NCBI RefSeq assembly: GCF_900188455.1
Contig: NZ_FZOL01000002.1
Location: 1 to 64,000 of the forward strand
From: Pseudomonas japonica
GTDB lineage: Bacteria > Pseudomonadota > Gammaproteobacteria > Pseudomonadales > Pseudomonadaceae
DNA length: 64,000 bases
Direction: 5' to 3'
Part shown: positions 20,497 through 29,311 of the stretch, in pieces
Layout of the letters: each line of letters opens with the position of its first letter
How positions within the stretch are numbered: the stretch's first letter is position 1
Made by a program: the position numbers and the translations under genes
Notes under the pieces: model-generated
What the model was told of the DNA's origin: nothing
Database searches by the model: none
What the model saw: only the letters and a program-made list of their open reading frames with translations

Positions 20497-21344
20497 GCTG
20501 AATGCTCCTCCAACAACTGACGAATAGATGGGACCAGGTCGTGCGCCGCCAGGCCACGGCCCTGGTCACCCAGGCGCTCACCGGCGCAGGCATGCAGCCA
20601 GACACCGAGGCAAGCAGCATCCCAGGCGTTCATGTCCTGGGCCAGCAAGGCACCGAGCACACCGCTGAGCACATCCCCCAGCCCGGCACCGGCCATGGCC
20701 GGGTGGCCGCGCTTGCACAGGGCCAGTTGGCCATGCGGGTCGGCGACCAGGGTACCGGCGCCCTTGAGCACGCAGACCGCGTTGTACTTGCGCGCCAGCT
20801 TGCGTGCTGCCCCCGGCCGGTCGGCCTGCACGGCCTCGGTGGAAACGCCCAGCAGACGCGCCGCCTCGCCCGGATGCGGAGTGATGACGCTGCCGCGAAC
20901 CAGGGCCACGGGCGACGATGCCAGCAGGTTCAGGGCATCGGCATCCCAGACCTGCGGCAGGCTCGAACTGGCCACCGCCGACAACAGACTGCGCCCCCAT
21001 GCCACCTGCCCCAACCCCGGCCCGACCACCAGCAACGTGGCGCGCTCGATCGGCGCCATCAGCTGGTTGGCCGAATGCACACCGAGGCTCATCACCTCCG
21101 GCAGGCGCGCCAGCGCGGCGGGTACGTGTTCGGGACGACTGGCCAGCGAGACCAGGCCGGCGCCACAACGCAATGCCGCTTCGGCGCTGAGCAGCACCGC
21201 ACCGCCGGTGCCACGGTCGCCACCGACCACGAGGACATGGCCGAACTGGCCTTTATGGGCATCCACCGGCCGCGCGGGCAGGCGCGGAAGGACGTCGCGG
21301 GTGAGCACCAGGGGTTCGTGAGAAGGGTGTTTGGTCTGAGGCAT
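20484..21344 (-). CDS. nnrD: ADP-dependent NAD(P)HX dehydratase, single-domain
   Basis: This 286-residue ribokinase-like protein repairs hydrated NADH and NADPH, using ADP. The conserved signatures are GHVLVVGGDRGTGGAVLLSAEAALR, VVGPGLG, TPHPGEAARLLG, VLKGAGTLV and GLGDVLSGVLGALLAQ. In E. coli the corresponding YjeF protein is a fusion with an N-terminal epimerase, but here the epimerase domain is absent. The ATG at 21342-21344 gives MPQTKHPSHEPLVLTRD. queG diverges 64 bases away. Epimerisation must be spontaneous or done by a separate protein. Confidence 0.92.
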   Translation of the reverse strand: MPQTKHPSHEPLVLTRDVLPRLPARPVDAHKGQFGHVLVVGGDRGTGGAVLLSAEAALRCGAGLVSLASRPEHVPAALARLPEVMSLGVHSANQLMAPIERATLLVVGPGLGQVAWGRSLLSAVASSSLPQVWDADALNLLASSPVALVRGSVITPHPGEAARLLGVSTEAVQADRPGAARKLARKYNAVCVLKGAGTLVADPHGQLALCKRGHPAMAGAGLGDVLSGVLGALLAQDMNAWDAACLGVWLHACAGERLGDQGRGLAAHDLVPSIRQLLEEHSACQA

Positions 21345-21408
21345 GCGTCGTTGAGCTCCGATGTCTGGCAGAATTATACGCACCTGTCTCTTTATTGCCC
21401 TATTTCGC

Positions 21409-22485
21409 ATGTCCGCTTCCATCGATCTCCCCGCCCTCGTCCAGTCGATCAAGAACTGGGGGCGCGAACTGGGTTTTGCCCACGTCGGCATCGCCGGCGT
21501 GGACCTGGCCGAGCACGAACAGCACCTGGAACGCTGGCTGGCCGCCGGCTACCACGGCGAGATGGACTATATGGGCGCCCACGGCAGCAAGCGCTCCCAT
21601 CCCGACGAGCTGGTTCCTGGCACGCTGCGGGTGGTCTCGCTGCGCATGGACTACCTGCCTGGCGACACGCAGATGGCCCAGCGTCTGGCCCAGCCGGAAA
21701 AAGCCTACATCTCCCGCTATGCCCTCGGTCGCGATTACCACAAGCTGGTGCGCAAGCGCGTCCAGCACCTGGCCGAGCGCATCCAGAAAGAGATCGGCCC
21801 GTTCGGCTTCCGTGCCTTCGTCGACAGCGCACCGGTGCTGGAGAAGGCCATCGCCGAACAGGCCGGCCTCGGCTGGATAGGCAAGAACACCCTGCTGCTC
21901 AACCGCAAGGCCGGCAGCTATTTCTTCCTCAGCGAACTGTTCGTCGACCTGCCCCTGCCGGTGGACGAACCCCAGGCCAGCGAACACTGCGGCCGCTGCA
22001 GCGCCTGCCTGGACATCTGCCCGACCAAGGCCTTCGTCGGCCCTTACCAACTGGATGCACGGCGCTGCATTTCCTACCTGACCATCGAACTGAAGAACGC
22101 GATCCCCGAGGAACTGCGGGCGATGATCGGCAACCGCGTGTTCGGTTGCGACGACTGCCAAATCGTCTGTCCGTGGAACCGCTTCGCCAAGGACACCGCG
22201 GAGAACGACTTCAAGCCGCGCCACGGCCTGGACAACGCCGGGCTGGCGGAACTGTTCATGTGGGATGAAGAACACTTTCTCGCCAGCACCGAAGGCTCGC
22301 CCCTGCGCCGCGCCGGCTATGAGCGCTGGCTGCGCAATCTGGCGGTGGGCCTGGGCAATGCGCCCTCGACCATCGTGGTGCTGGAAGCCCTCAACGCACG
22401 CCGCGAGCATCCCTCCGAACTGGTCCGCGAGCATGTCGAGTGGGCGCTGCGCCAGCACGCCGAGCGCCAGGCCAGCCCCGCTTGA
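21409..22485 (+). CDS. queG: Epoxyqueuosine reductase
   Basis: This 358-residue cobalamin- and iron-sulfur-dependent enzyme reduces epoxyqueuosine to queuosine in tRNA. The N-terminal cobalamin-binding region (HVGIAGVDLAEHEQ, YHGEMDYMGAHGSKR, RYALGRDYHKLVRKR) is followed by two [4Fe-4S] clusters with CGRCSACLDICPTKA near 190 and CDDCQIVCPWN near 246. The ATG at 21409 gives the usual MSASIDLPALVQSIKNWG; the ORF extends 16 codons further upstream without good support. It is divergent from nnrD and abuts the convergent channel gene. Confidence 0.95.
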   Translation: MSASIDLPALVQSIKNWGRELGFAHVGIAGVDLAEHEQHLERWLAAGYHGEMDYMGAHGSKRSHPDELVPGTLRVVSLRMDYLPGDTQMAQRLAQPEKAYISRYALGRDYHKLVRKRVQHLAERIQKEIGPFGFRAFVDSAPVLEKAIAEQAGLGWIGKNTLLLNRKAGSYFFLSELFVDLPLPVDEPQASEHCGRCSACLDICPTKAFVGPYQLDARRCISYLTIELKNAIPEELRAMIGNRVFGCDDCQIVCPWNRFAKDTAENDFKPRHGLDNAGLAELFMWDEEHFLASTEGSPLRRAGYERWLRNLAVGLGNAPSTIVVLEALNARREHPSELVREHVEWALRQHAERQASPA

Positions 22486-23097
22486 TCAATGCTCGTCGTT
22501 GTAATGGAACTTGGGCATTTCCCAGTGGAAACGGATCGCCAGCAGGCGTAGCAGGAAACCGCCGAACAAGGTGATCAGGATCGCCTGCTCCGCCGGCAGC
22601 TTCAGATAGACGCAGCCCATGTAGCACCAGGCGGCGGCGAAGGACACGCTGGCGTACAGCTCGCGGCGGAAGATCAGCGGAATGTCGTTGCAGAAGATGT
22701 CCCGCAGGATACCGCCGAACACGCCGGTGACCACGCCGCTGATGGACGCCACCAGCATGCCGTGGCCCAGCTCCATCGCCGTCATGCAGCCAATCAGGGT
22801 GAAGGCCACCAGGCCCAGGGCGTCGAGCACCAGGAACAACGAGCGCAGGTGACGCATCAGAGGCGCGATGAAGATGGTCAGCAGCGCCGCGACGCTGGTC
22901 AGCACCAGGTATTCCGGGTGCTTGACCCAGGTCAGCGGGTAATGCCCCAGCAGCACGTCGCGCACCGAACCGCCACCCAGGGCGGTGACGCAGGCGATCA
23001 AAACCACGCCGAACCAGTCCATGCCGCGACGGCCGGCGGACAGGGCGCCGGTCATGGCTTCGGCGGTGATCGCGATGAGGTAGAGCATCAACAGCAT
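22486..23097 (-). CDS. TRIC/UPF0126 family membrane channel
   Basis: This 203-residue inner-membrane protein has about seven transmembrane segments in two homologous halves. Each half carries a glycine-rich kinked helix: TALGGGSVRDVLLGHYPL and GVFGGILRDIFCNDIPL. The family (UPF0126, prokaryotic TRIC) forms trimeric cation channels, and some members have been linked to glycine transport. No substrate can be assigned here. The stop codon directly abuts the queG stop on the opposite strand. Confidence 0.88.
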   Translation of the reverse strand: MLLMLYLIAITAEAMTGALSAGRRGMDWFGVVLIACVTALGGGSVRDVLLGHYPLTWVKHPEYLVLTSVAALLTIFIAPLMRHLRSLFLVLDALGLVAFTLIGCMTAMELGHGMLVASISGVVTGVFGGILRDIFCNDIPLIFRRELYASVSFAAAWCYMGCVYLKLPAEQAILITLFGGFLLRLLAIRFHWEMPKFHYNDEH

Positions 23098-23182
23098 GGT
23101 GCGAGTCCGGGAAAAAGGGGCGCGCAGTCTACCCAGTTGCTGCTGGCACCAAAAGGGGGCATCCCACTCGACTGACTCACCC

Positions 23183-23259
23183 TTGTAGGAGCTGGCTTGC
23201 CTGCGAAAGGACCGCGCAGCGGTCCCTGAGAGCAGTGAGATCCGGGACCGCTGCGCGGT
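23183..23259. repeat. REP pair between the channel gene and orn
   Basis: A GTAGGAGCTGGCTTGCCTGC-type REP head leads into ACCGCGCAGCGGTCCC (23211-23226), which pairs perfectly with GGGACCGCTGCGCGGT (23244-23259) across a 17-nt loop. This is a typical Pseudomonas REP doublet. Confidence 0.8.
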
Positions 23260-23304
23260 GGTTCGTCACACAACAAGCCACACTCCCACGGGGCAGCGTC
23301 GCAG

Positions 23305-23847
23305 TCAGAACTTGATGAAATGCTCGCGATAGTGACGCAGCTCGGCGATCGACTCGCGGATATCGTCCAGCGCCAGGTGAGTGCTGCCCTTCTTGAAGCC
23401 ATCCTTGACCTGCGGCGCCCAGCGGCCGGCCAGCTCTTTCAGGGTCGAGACGTCCAGGTTGCGGTAGTGGAAGTAGTTTTCCAGCCCACGCATGTGGCGA
23501 TACAGGAAACGACGGTCCTGGCAGATGCTGTTGCCGCAGATCGGCGACTTGCCCTTCGGCACCCATTGCTCGAGGAAGGCGATGGTCTGCGCCTCGGCCG
23601 CGGCCATGTCGACGGTGCTTTCGCGAACGCGCTGGGTCAGCCCGGAAGCACCATGGGTGCGGGTGTTCCAGTCGTCCATGCGGGCAAGGACTTCGTCGCT
23701 GTGGTGGATGGCGATCACCGGGCCTTCGGCCAGGGTGTTGAGATCGCTGTCGGTGACGATGGTGGCCATCTCGATGATGACGTCCTGGTCAGGGTCCAGA
23801 CCGGTCATTTCCAGGTCGATCCAGATCAGATTCTGTGGGTTCTGCAT
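23305..23847 (-). CDS. orn: Oligoribonuclease
   Basis: This 180-residue DEDD exonuclease degrades the last 2-5 nt RNA fragments and, in Pseudomonas, the pGpG left from c-di-GMP breakdown. The catalytic motifs are [10 protein letters not shown] near residue 9, the central [10 protein letters not shown], and [21 protein letters not shown] near the C-terminus. Length is normal. It is divergent from rsgA, an arrangement conserved in gammaproteobacteria. Confidence 0.97.
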   Translation of the reverse strand: MQNPQNLIWIDLEMTGLDPDQDVIIEMATIVTDSDLNTLAEGPVIAIHHSDEVLARMDDWNTRTHGASGLTQRVRESTVDMAAAEAQTIAFLEQWVPKGKSPICGNSICQDRRFLYRHMRGLENYFHYRNLDVSTLKELAGRWAPQVKDGFKKGSTHLALDDIRESIAELRHYREHFIKF

Positions 23848-23940
23848 GGTTGGGCTCCTCGGTAGCTGCGCAGTTTAGCCTAGTGGAGCGTGCTAAACTC
23901 GACGCCGTTTCAACATCCCCGCTTTAACGACGAGACATTC

Positions 23941-24972
23941 ATGGCCAAACGCCAGCTCAATCGCCGCCAGAACTGGCGCATCGAAAAGATCCAGGAAGAA
24001 CGCGCTGCCCGCGCCGCGAAACGTGAGGAGCGCGCCCTGGAGGTGCTCGAAGGTGGCGATCTGGGCCCGGAACAGACCGGCCTGGTGATTGCGCATTTCG
24101 GTGTCCAGGTGGAGGTCGAGGCCGATGATGGCCAGGAGGCCGGCCAGGTCTTCCGTTGCCACCTGCGCGCCAACCTGCCGGCGCTGGTGACCGGCGACCG
24201 CGTGGTCTGGCGTGCCGGCAACCAGGGCATCGGCGTGATCGTCGCGCAACTGCCCCGCAGCACCGAGCTGTGCCGTCCCGACAGCCGCGGCCAGCTCAAG
24301 CCGGTGGCGGCCAACGTCGACCTGATCGTGATCGTCTTCGCCCCCGCGCCGGAGCCCCACGCCAACCTGATCGACCGCTACCTGGTGGCCGCCGAGCATG
24401 CCGGCATCCGTCCGTTGCTGCTCCTGAACAAGGCCGACCTGATCGACGAACAGAACGGCCCGGCGCTCAACGCCTTGCTGGCGGTGTACCGGCAACTGGG
24501 CTATCCGCTGCTGGAAGTGTCGGCGCACCACGGCAATGGCATGGAGCAACTGCAGAAGATGCTCGACGGCCATATCAGCGTGTTCGTCGGTCAATCCGGG
24601 GTCGGCAAGTCGTCGCTGGTCAACAGCCTGCTGCCCGAGGTGCAGACCCGGGTCGGCGCGCTGTCGGAATGGTCCGGTCAGGGTCAGCACACCACCACCA
24701 CCGCGCGCCTCTACCACTTCCCCGGTGGCGGCGAGCTGATCGACTCCCCCGGCATCCGCGAATTCGGCCTGGTGCATGTCAGCCGCGACGATGTCGAAGC
24801 CGGCTTCATCGAGTTCGCCGACCTGCTCGGTACCTGCCGCTTCCGCGACTGCAAGCATGACCGCGAACCCGGTTGCGCCCTGCTCAAGGCCCTGGACGAC
24901 GGGCGCGTCCAGCAGCAGCGAATGAACAGCTACCGCTCGATCATCGCCAGCCTGCCGCAGGACAGCTACTGA
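23941..24972 (+). CDS. rsgA: Ribosome small-subunit-dependent GTPase A
   Basis: This 343-residue circularly permuted GTPase checks late 30S maturation. A basic N-terminus ([18 protein letters not shown]) is followed by an OB-fold (about 60-120). The GTPase motifs come in permuted order: NKADL (G4), then the P-loop [12 protein letters not shown] near 218, then DSPGIREF (G3). The C-terminal zinc finger has [14 protein letters not shown]. The ATG at 23941 was chosen over an ORF start 17 codons upstream because it gives the family N-terminus. Confidence 0.96.
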   Translation: MAKRQLNRRQNWRIEKIQEERAARAAKREERALEVLEGGDLGPEQTGLVIAHFGVQVEVEADDGQEAGQVFRCHLRANLPALVTGDRVVWRAGNQGIGVIVAQLPRSTELCRPDSRGQLKPVAANVDLIVIVFAPAPEPHANLIDRYLVAAEHAGIRPLLLLNKADLIDEQNGPALNALLAVYRQLGYPLLEVSAHHGNGMEQLQKMLDGHISVFVGQSGVGKSSLVNSLLPEVQTRVGALSEWSGQGQHTTTTARLYHFPGGGELIDSPGIREFGLVHVSRDDVEAGFIEFADLLGTCRFRDCKHDREPGCALLKALDDGRVQQQRMNSYRSIIASLPQDSY

Positions 24973-25133
24973 GTGCAAAGCGGTATTGCCCTCGCCGGGA
25001 ATACCGCTTGTAGGCCTTATCTGTAGGACTGGTCACACGGAAACGTAGGACCGTTCTTTGTTTCCAGCCATCTATTGCCGGACTTGAGGAATTCACTGAT
25101 CGTCGCCGCTTTCACCAGAAAGGACGCCTCGTG

Positions 25134-25604
25134 ATGCCTGTATTCATCAGCTACCGCCACCCTGACCGCCTCGATGCGTTCGTGATCAACGAACGGCTCA
25201 AGCTCGAAGGTATCAATACCTGCCTCGAACTGTTCGACCCGCAGGCACAGCAGACCACCGACGATACCTGCACCCTGCTCAACACCAATATCAATGCCTG
25301 CACCCACATGATCACCGTGCTCGGTCAGGGTGGCCTGGATGAATGGTGGATTCCCTTCAGCCTCGGCAGCGCGACCCAACTGAACCGCCGGCTGGCCTTC
25401 TATCAATGCGAAGGCAGCCTGCCCGGCTATCTGGAGCGCTGGCCCAACCTGACCCGGCGCGAGCACATCGACCTGTTCGTCAGTGCCTACCATGACGAGC
25501 AGACCTTCCGCCGCGCCATCAGCAAGGATGCCGGCGAGACCAACCGCAACAATGCCGAGTTCTTCCACACCGACCTCAAGGCCCGCCTGCGCCGGGGATT
25601 CTGA
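25134..25604 (+). CDS. Small stand-alone TIR-domain protein
   Basis: This 156-residue protein consists of little more than a TIR domain. MPVFISYRHPDR matches the beta-A/box 1 motif FISYxH. CTHMITVLGQGGLDEWWIPF corresponds to the box around the active site of bacterial TIR NADases, where W-x3-E normally supplies the catalytic Glu. Here the position is Ser76 (W72-IPF-S76), so NAD cleavage is doubtful. No second domain, signal peptide or membrane helix is present. AAAGGA precedes adjacent GTG and ATG starts; the ATG was taken. It sits between rsgA and motB and has no recognisable defence partner. Function is unknown. Confidence 0.7.
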   Translation: MPVFISYRHPDRLDAFVINERLKLEGINTCLELFDPQAQQTTDDTCTLLNTNINACTHMITVLGQGGLDEWWIPFSLGSATQLNRRLAFYQCEGSLPGYLERWPNLTRREHIDLFVSAYHDEQTFRRAISKDAGETNRNNAEFFHTDLKARLRRGF

Positions 25605-25670
25605 CGGCATGCAATACACCGCGTGCCTGCACTGCCGCTGTAGGCGCGTGGACAGATGACAGTCCCATGA

Positions 25671-25707
25671 AAAACGCCCGCCGGGATCACTCCGGGCGGG
25701 CGTTTTT
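25671..25707. terminator. Bidirectional terminator between the TIR gene and motB
   Basis: AAAACGCCCGCCGG and CCGGGCGGGCGTTTTT form a long GC stem with one bulge, an A-run on the left and a T-run on the right. It lies between two convergent stop codons and can end both transcripts. Confidence 0.92.
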
Positions 25708-25720
25708 GCTTGCCTGACGC

Positions 25721-26740
25721 TTATTGCTGCTTGCCAGGCTCATCCATCTTCAAGGTACCGTCCTCGAAGATGTTCAGCTTCTGGCGCAACTCCTGAGGCT
25801 GCAACGGCTCGGGTTCGGGCTGTGGTACCGCCGCACCCGGTGCCGCAGGCGTGCCATCCGGGTTGGTCGCGGGCGCCTGGTTGTCCGGCGCCGAATGCTC
25901 GCCTTCGATGGCCCGCTGCGCCTTCTTGGTCAGCACGACGATGTCGATGCGCCGGTTGACCGGATTCAGTGGATGTTCGCGGTCGAACAGCGACGACGAG
26001 GCATACCCCACCACCCGGGCCACCTGGCCATCCGGGTAGCCACCGGCGACCAGCGCGCGACGCGCGGCGTTGGCACGGTTGGCCGACAGCTCCCAGTTGC
26101 CGTATTCACCACTGCCAGCATAAGGCTTGGCGTCGGTGTGGCCGCTGACGCTGATCTTGTTCGGCACCGTCTTGATGGTGTCGGCCATGGCCAGCAGGAT
26201 GTCTTCGAAGTACGGTTTCAGGCGCGCGCTGCCCAGGTCGAACATCGGCCGGTTCTCGGCGTCGACGATCTGGATGCGCAGGCCGTCCTGAGTGATCTCG
26301 AAGAGGATCTGGTCCTTGAATTTCTGCAGATCGGGGCTCTGCTCGACCTTGTTCTGCAGTTCCTGCAGGACCAGTTCGAGACGCTCGCGCTCCACCTGCT
26401 CGGCCAGGTTCTCGGCCTGCTCGGGACTGACGATGCTGCTCTCCGGCGTCGGCTCGGCCTTCTGCTCGGGGTTGATGGTCTTCTCCGGCGCCAGCTCCGG
26501 CGAACCGCCAAGATCGATGATGTAGGGCGTGCCGCTTTCGGAGAACCCGATCGGGTCCTTGAAATAGCCGGCGATGGCGATCTTCTGTTCTGGCGTGGCC
26601 GTGGACAGCAGCCAGAGCACCAGGAAGAAGGCCATCATCGCCGTGGCGAAGTCGGCGAAGGCGATCTTCCACGCACCGCCGTGGTGACCGCCGCCGAAGC
26701 GCTTGACGCGCTTGATGATTATCGGCTGATTGTTTTCCAT
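25721..26740 (-). CDS. motB: Flagellar motor stator protein MotB
   Basis: This 339-residue stator subunit has one transmembrane helix (about 27-47, FADFATAMMAFFLVLWLL) with the proton-binding Asp30. An acidic linker follows, and then a C-terminal OmpA/peptidoglycan-binding domain (about 150-275, SVSGHTDAKPYAGSG and NRRIDIVVL) that anchors the stator. The last 60 residues are Pro/Ala-rich. motA is immediately upstream with a 3-base gap, so both are coexpressed. Confidence 0.96.
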   Translation of the reverse strand: MENNQPIIIKRVKRFGGGHHGGAWKIAFADFATAMMAFFLVLWLLSTATPEQKIAIAGYFKDPIGFSESGTPYIIDLGGSPELAPEKTINPEQKAEPTPESSIVSPEQAENLAEQVERERLELVLQELQNKVEQSPDLQKFKDQILFEITQDGLRIQIVDAENRPMFDLGSARLKPYFEDILLAMADTIKTVPNKISVSGHTDAKPYAGSGEYGNWELSANRANAARRALVAGGYPDGQVARVVGYASSSLFDREHPLNPVNRRIDIVVLTKKAQRAIEGEHSAPDNQAPATNPDGTPAAPGAAVPQPEPEPLQPQELRQKLNIFEDGTLKMDEPGKQQ

Positions 26741-26743
26741 GGA

Positions 26744-27595
26744 TCAGCGACCGCGGACCGCTTGTTCCAGCTCGGCGAAGCTCGGACGGTGCTTCGGATA
26801 CAGCACCTTGCGCCCGAACTCGACCGCCAGCGACGGCGGCATGCCGGAAGCCGAGGCCACCAGGGAGGCCTTGATCGCCTCGTAGGTGTTCAGTTCTTCC
26901 TTGGCATCGTGGGCCAGCGAGTTGGCCAGCGGGCCGAAGAAACCGTAGGCCGCGAGAATACCGAAGAAGGTACCGACCAACGCCGCACCCACGTGCAGGC
27001 CGATGGACTTCTGGTCACCGTCACCGAGGGACGCCATGGTCACCACGATACCCAGTACCGCCGCGACGATACCGAAGCCTGGCATGCCATCGGCGATGCC
27101 GGTCACCGCATGGGACGGGTGCTCCAGCTCTTCCTTCAGGCTCAGCAGTTCCATGTCGAACAGGCCTTCCAGCTCATGGGGCGCCATGTTGCCGGTGGAC
27201 ATGATGCGCAGGTAGTCGCAGATGAACGCGGTCATGCGCTCGTCTTTCAGCACGGCCGGATACTTGGCGAAGATGGGACTGGCGGCGGCATCCTCGATGT
27301 CGCCCTCGATCGCCATCATGCCTTCGCGGCGGCTCTTGTTGAGGATCTCGTAGACCAGGCCGAGCACTTCTATATAGAAGGCATGGGAAAAGCGGCTGCT
27401 GAACATGCTCAGCGACTTTTTCACCACATGCATGGTCATGTAGCCGGGGTTGGCCTGGAGGAATGCACCGAACGCAGCGCCGCCGATGATCAGCACCTCG
27501 AAAGGCTGGATCAGAGCCGCGATCTTGCCGTGGGAGAGCACGTATCCGCCAAGCACGCTCGCGAATACGACGATGATGCCGATAATTTTAGCCAT
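26744..27595 (-). CDS. motA: Flagellar motor stator protein MotA
   Basis: This 283-residue protein has four transmembrane helices (about 1-20, 28-50, 170-190 and 200-225) and a large cytoplasmic loop (about 55-165) with RREGMMAIEGDIEDAAASPIFAKYP, the region that contacts FliG. The conserved GFGIVAAVLGIVVTM and GTFFGILAAYGFFGPLAN stretches mark the proton path. It forms the A4-5B2 stator with MotB. A FliA-type promoter is seen upstream. Confidence 0.96.
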   Translation of the reverse strand: MAKIIGIIVVFASVLGGYVLSHGKIAALIQPFEVLIIGGAAFGAFLQANPGYMTMHVVKKSLSMFSSRFSHAFYIEVLGLVYEILNKSRREGMMAIEGDIEDAAASPIFAKYPAVLKDERMTAFICDYLRIMSTGNMAPHELEGLFDMELLSLKEELEHPSHAVTGIADGMPGFGIVAAVLGIVVTMASLGDGDQKSIGLHVGAALVGTFFGILAAYGFFGPLANSLAHDAKEELNTYEAIKASLVASASGMPPSLAVEFGRKVLYPKHRPSFAELEQAVRGR

Positions 27596-27660
27596 AGATA
27601 GAAAGCACTTACTGTCGGGTCTCGGGTCGGGGACGGAAGTTCGTAAAACTCTTCTTCTAC

Positions 27661-27687
27661 TTATCGGCAGTTCTGCGCCAGACTATA
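27661..27687 (-). promoter_or_regulatory. Candidate FliA (sigma-28) promoter of motAB
   Basis: On the reverse strand TATA (27687-27684), 15 nt, and GCCGATAA (27668-27661) fit the flagellar sigma-28 consensus TAAA-N15-GCCGATAA, with a perfect -10 and 3 of 4 bases in the -35. The leader to motA would be about 60 nt. Confidence 0.7.
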
Positions 27688-27726
27688 GCCAGTCAAGGCG
27701 AAAAGCCAGCTTGGCCCAATTCCAGC

Positions 27727-29265
27727 ATGCCTAGTGAAACCATCGTGCCAACTACGAATCCGAAGACTCTCGACGCCTGGATCAAACTACTGGATGGCAC
27801 TCACCTTCCGGTTCCCTGCCATAGCCACGACCGTGTAAAAACCGCCATCGCGGACAGTCGCCGGTCGCTGCGCGACATTGCCGAAGTCATGCAGGATAGT
27901 CCGGCTTTGGTGCTCAGTGTGATGCGCGAAGCCAATCGCCATACCCACGCCAGCATTGCCGAGCCGGCGGAAAACCTCGAAGTTGCGCTGAATCGCCTGG
28001 GCCTGGCCCGCGTCGAGTCGCTGGTGGAGCGCCTGCCCACCGCGCCGGTCAACGAAATCCCCCTGGCCCTGCGCCAACTGCAGATGATCAGCCAGCATGC
28101 GAGCCAACAGGCCAGCGGCATGTTCGCCAGCCGTCTCGCCCGCCTCTGGCAGGACATTCACTGGGGCAGCCTGCTGTTTCTCGCGCCACTCTGGCCGCTG
28201 GCCCTGACCCACCCGCAATTGCTGGAGGAGTGGGAACTGCGCGTGGTGCACCGCGGCGAACCGGCGCCGAAAGTGGAGCGGGAACTGTTCGGCGTGCGCC
28301 TGCTCGGCCTGTGCCAGACCCTGGCCGAGTTCTGGCGCCTGCCGACCTGGGTCACCCAGGGTTATCACCTGCTGCAGGAAGAACGCCGGCTGCTGGTCAA
28401 GGTCATGCACATCGCCCGCGACCACAAGAGCCCGCTGCGCCAGCAACAGCACCTGGACGCCGATCCGGCATTGCGCCGCTGGCTCAATCACCCGGCCAAT
28501 ACCGTGCTGCTGGCCAACGGCCTGGCACTGGCGTCGCAGCATGCATGGACCGGCACGCACATTCAGCGCTGGCAACAATTGATCGCCCTCTATCTGCAGG
28601 TGCCGCTGGAGGATGTCCAGGGCCAGAGCCACCAGCAGGCCGCGCAGAGCGCACGCAAGCATGCCCTGGAGGAGGTGTTCCATCCGGCGCAGATGCTGCT
28701 CTGGCCATGGGATACCTGCTACGTTCCCCGCGGCATGCAGCAGGCGGGGACGCCGGACACCAAGGCCCTTGGCGACTGGCGCAAGTTCTGCACCGAACTG
28801 CTCAGCGAACCCAGCCCGTTCTCCAATGCCATGCACCTGACCGGCTATGCCCGCGACGCCCTGCAAGCCTGCGGGATGAAACGGATCCTGCTGCTGATGA
28901 GCGACAAGACGCAGAGTTTCCTGCGCGTCCATCAACTGGCCGGGATACCGGCGCAGGCGGCCAACCTCACCGTGCCGGTGACCCAGAGCAAGCTGCTGCA
29001 GCGTCTGCTGGCGCAATCGGCGCAATTGCGCCTGACCCCGCAGAACCACGCGCAGTTCTCCGCCCTGCTGCCCGCCAGTCTGCGCGCGCTGTTTCGCGGG
29101 GAACACCTGCTCCTGCGTTCACTGTCGAACAACGGCAAGGTGGTGATGGTGCTGATGGCCGACCAGGGAGGCGGGCCGTTCTCGGAAGTCAGTGTGCAGG
29201 CCTTCGCCAAGACCGCGCAGTGCCTGGAACGCGCCCTCGCCACCTTCAGCAACCGCAGCGCCTGA
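27727..29265 (+). CDS. HDOD-domain signalling protein
   Basis: This 512-residue cytoplasmic protein begins with an HDOD domain (about 15-230; LPVPCHSHDRVKTAI, SLRDIAEVMQDSPALVLSVMREANR, LNRLGLARVESLVERLP), a helical HD-like module without the HD metal ligands. The C-terminal third (about 355-500; GMKRILLLMSDKTQSFLRVHQLAG, NGKVVMVLMAD) resembles a GAF-type sensor. Such proteins act in signalling, motility and stress in gammaproteobacteria, but the partner here is unknown. It is divergent from motA, the order also found in P. aeruginosa. Confidence 0.82.
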   Translation: MPSETIVPTTNPKTLDAWIKLLDGTHLPVPCHSHDRVKTAIADSRRSLRDIAEVMQDSPALVLSVMREANRHTHASIAEPAENLEVALNRLGLARVESLVERLPTAPVNEIPLALRQLQMISQHASQQASGMFASRLARLWQDIHWGSLLFLAPLWPLALTHPQLLEEWELRVVHRGEPAPKVERELFGVRLLGLCQTLAEFWRLPTWVTQGYHLLQEERRLLVKVMHIARDHKSPLRQQQHLDADPALRRWLNHPANTVLLANGLALASQHAWTGTHIQRWQQLIALYLQVPLEDVQGQSHQQAAQSARKHALEEVFHPAQMLLWPWDTCYVPRGMQQAGTPDTKALGDWRKFCTELLSEPSPFSNAMHLTGYARDALQACGMKRILLLMSDKTQSFLRVHQLAGIPAQAANLTVPVTQSKLLQRLLAQSAQLRLTPQNHAQFSALLPASLRALFRGEHLLLRSLSNNGKVVMVLMADQGGGPFSEVSVQAFAKTAQCLERALATFSNRSA

Positions 29266-29311
29266 CCCTGCGCTACAATCGCCCCCCTCTGATCCGATCT
29301 GGAGTATCTGG

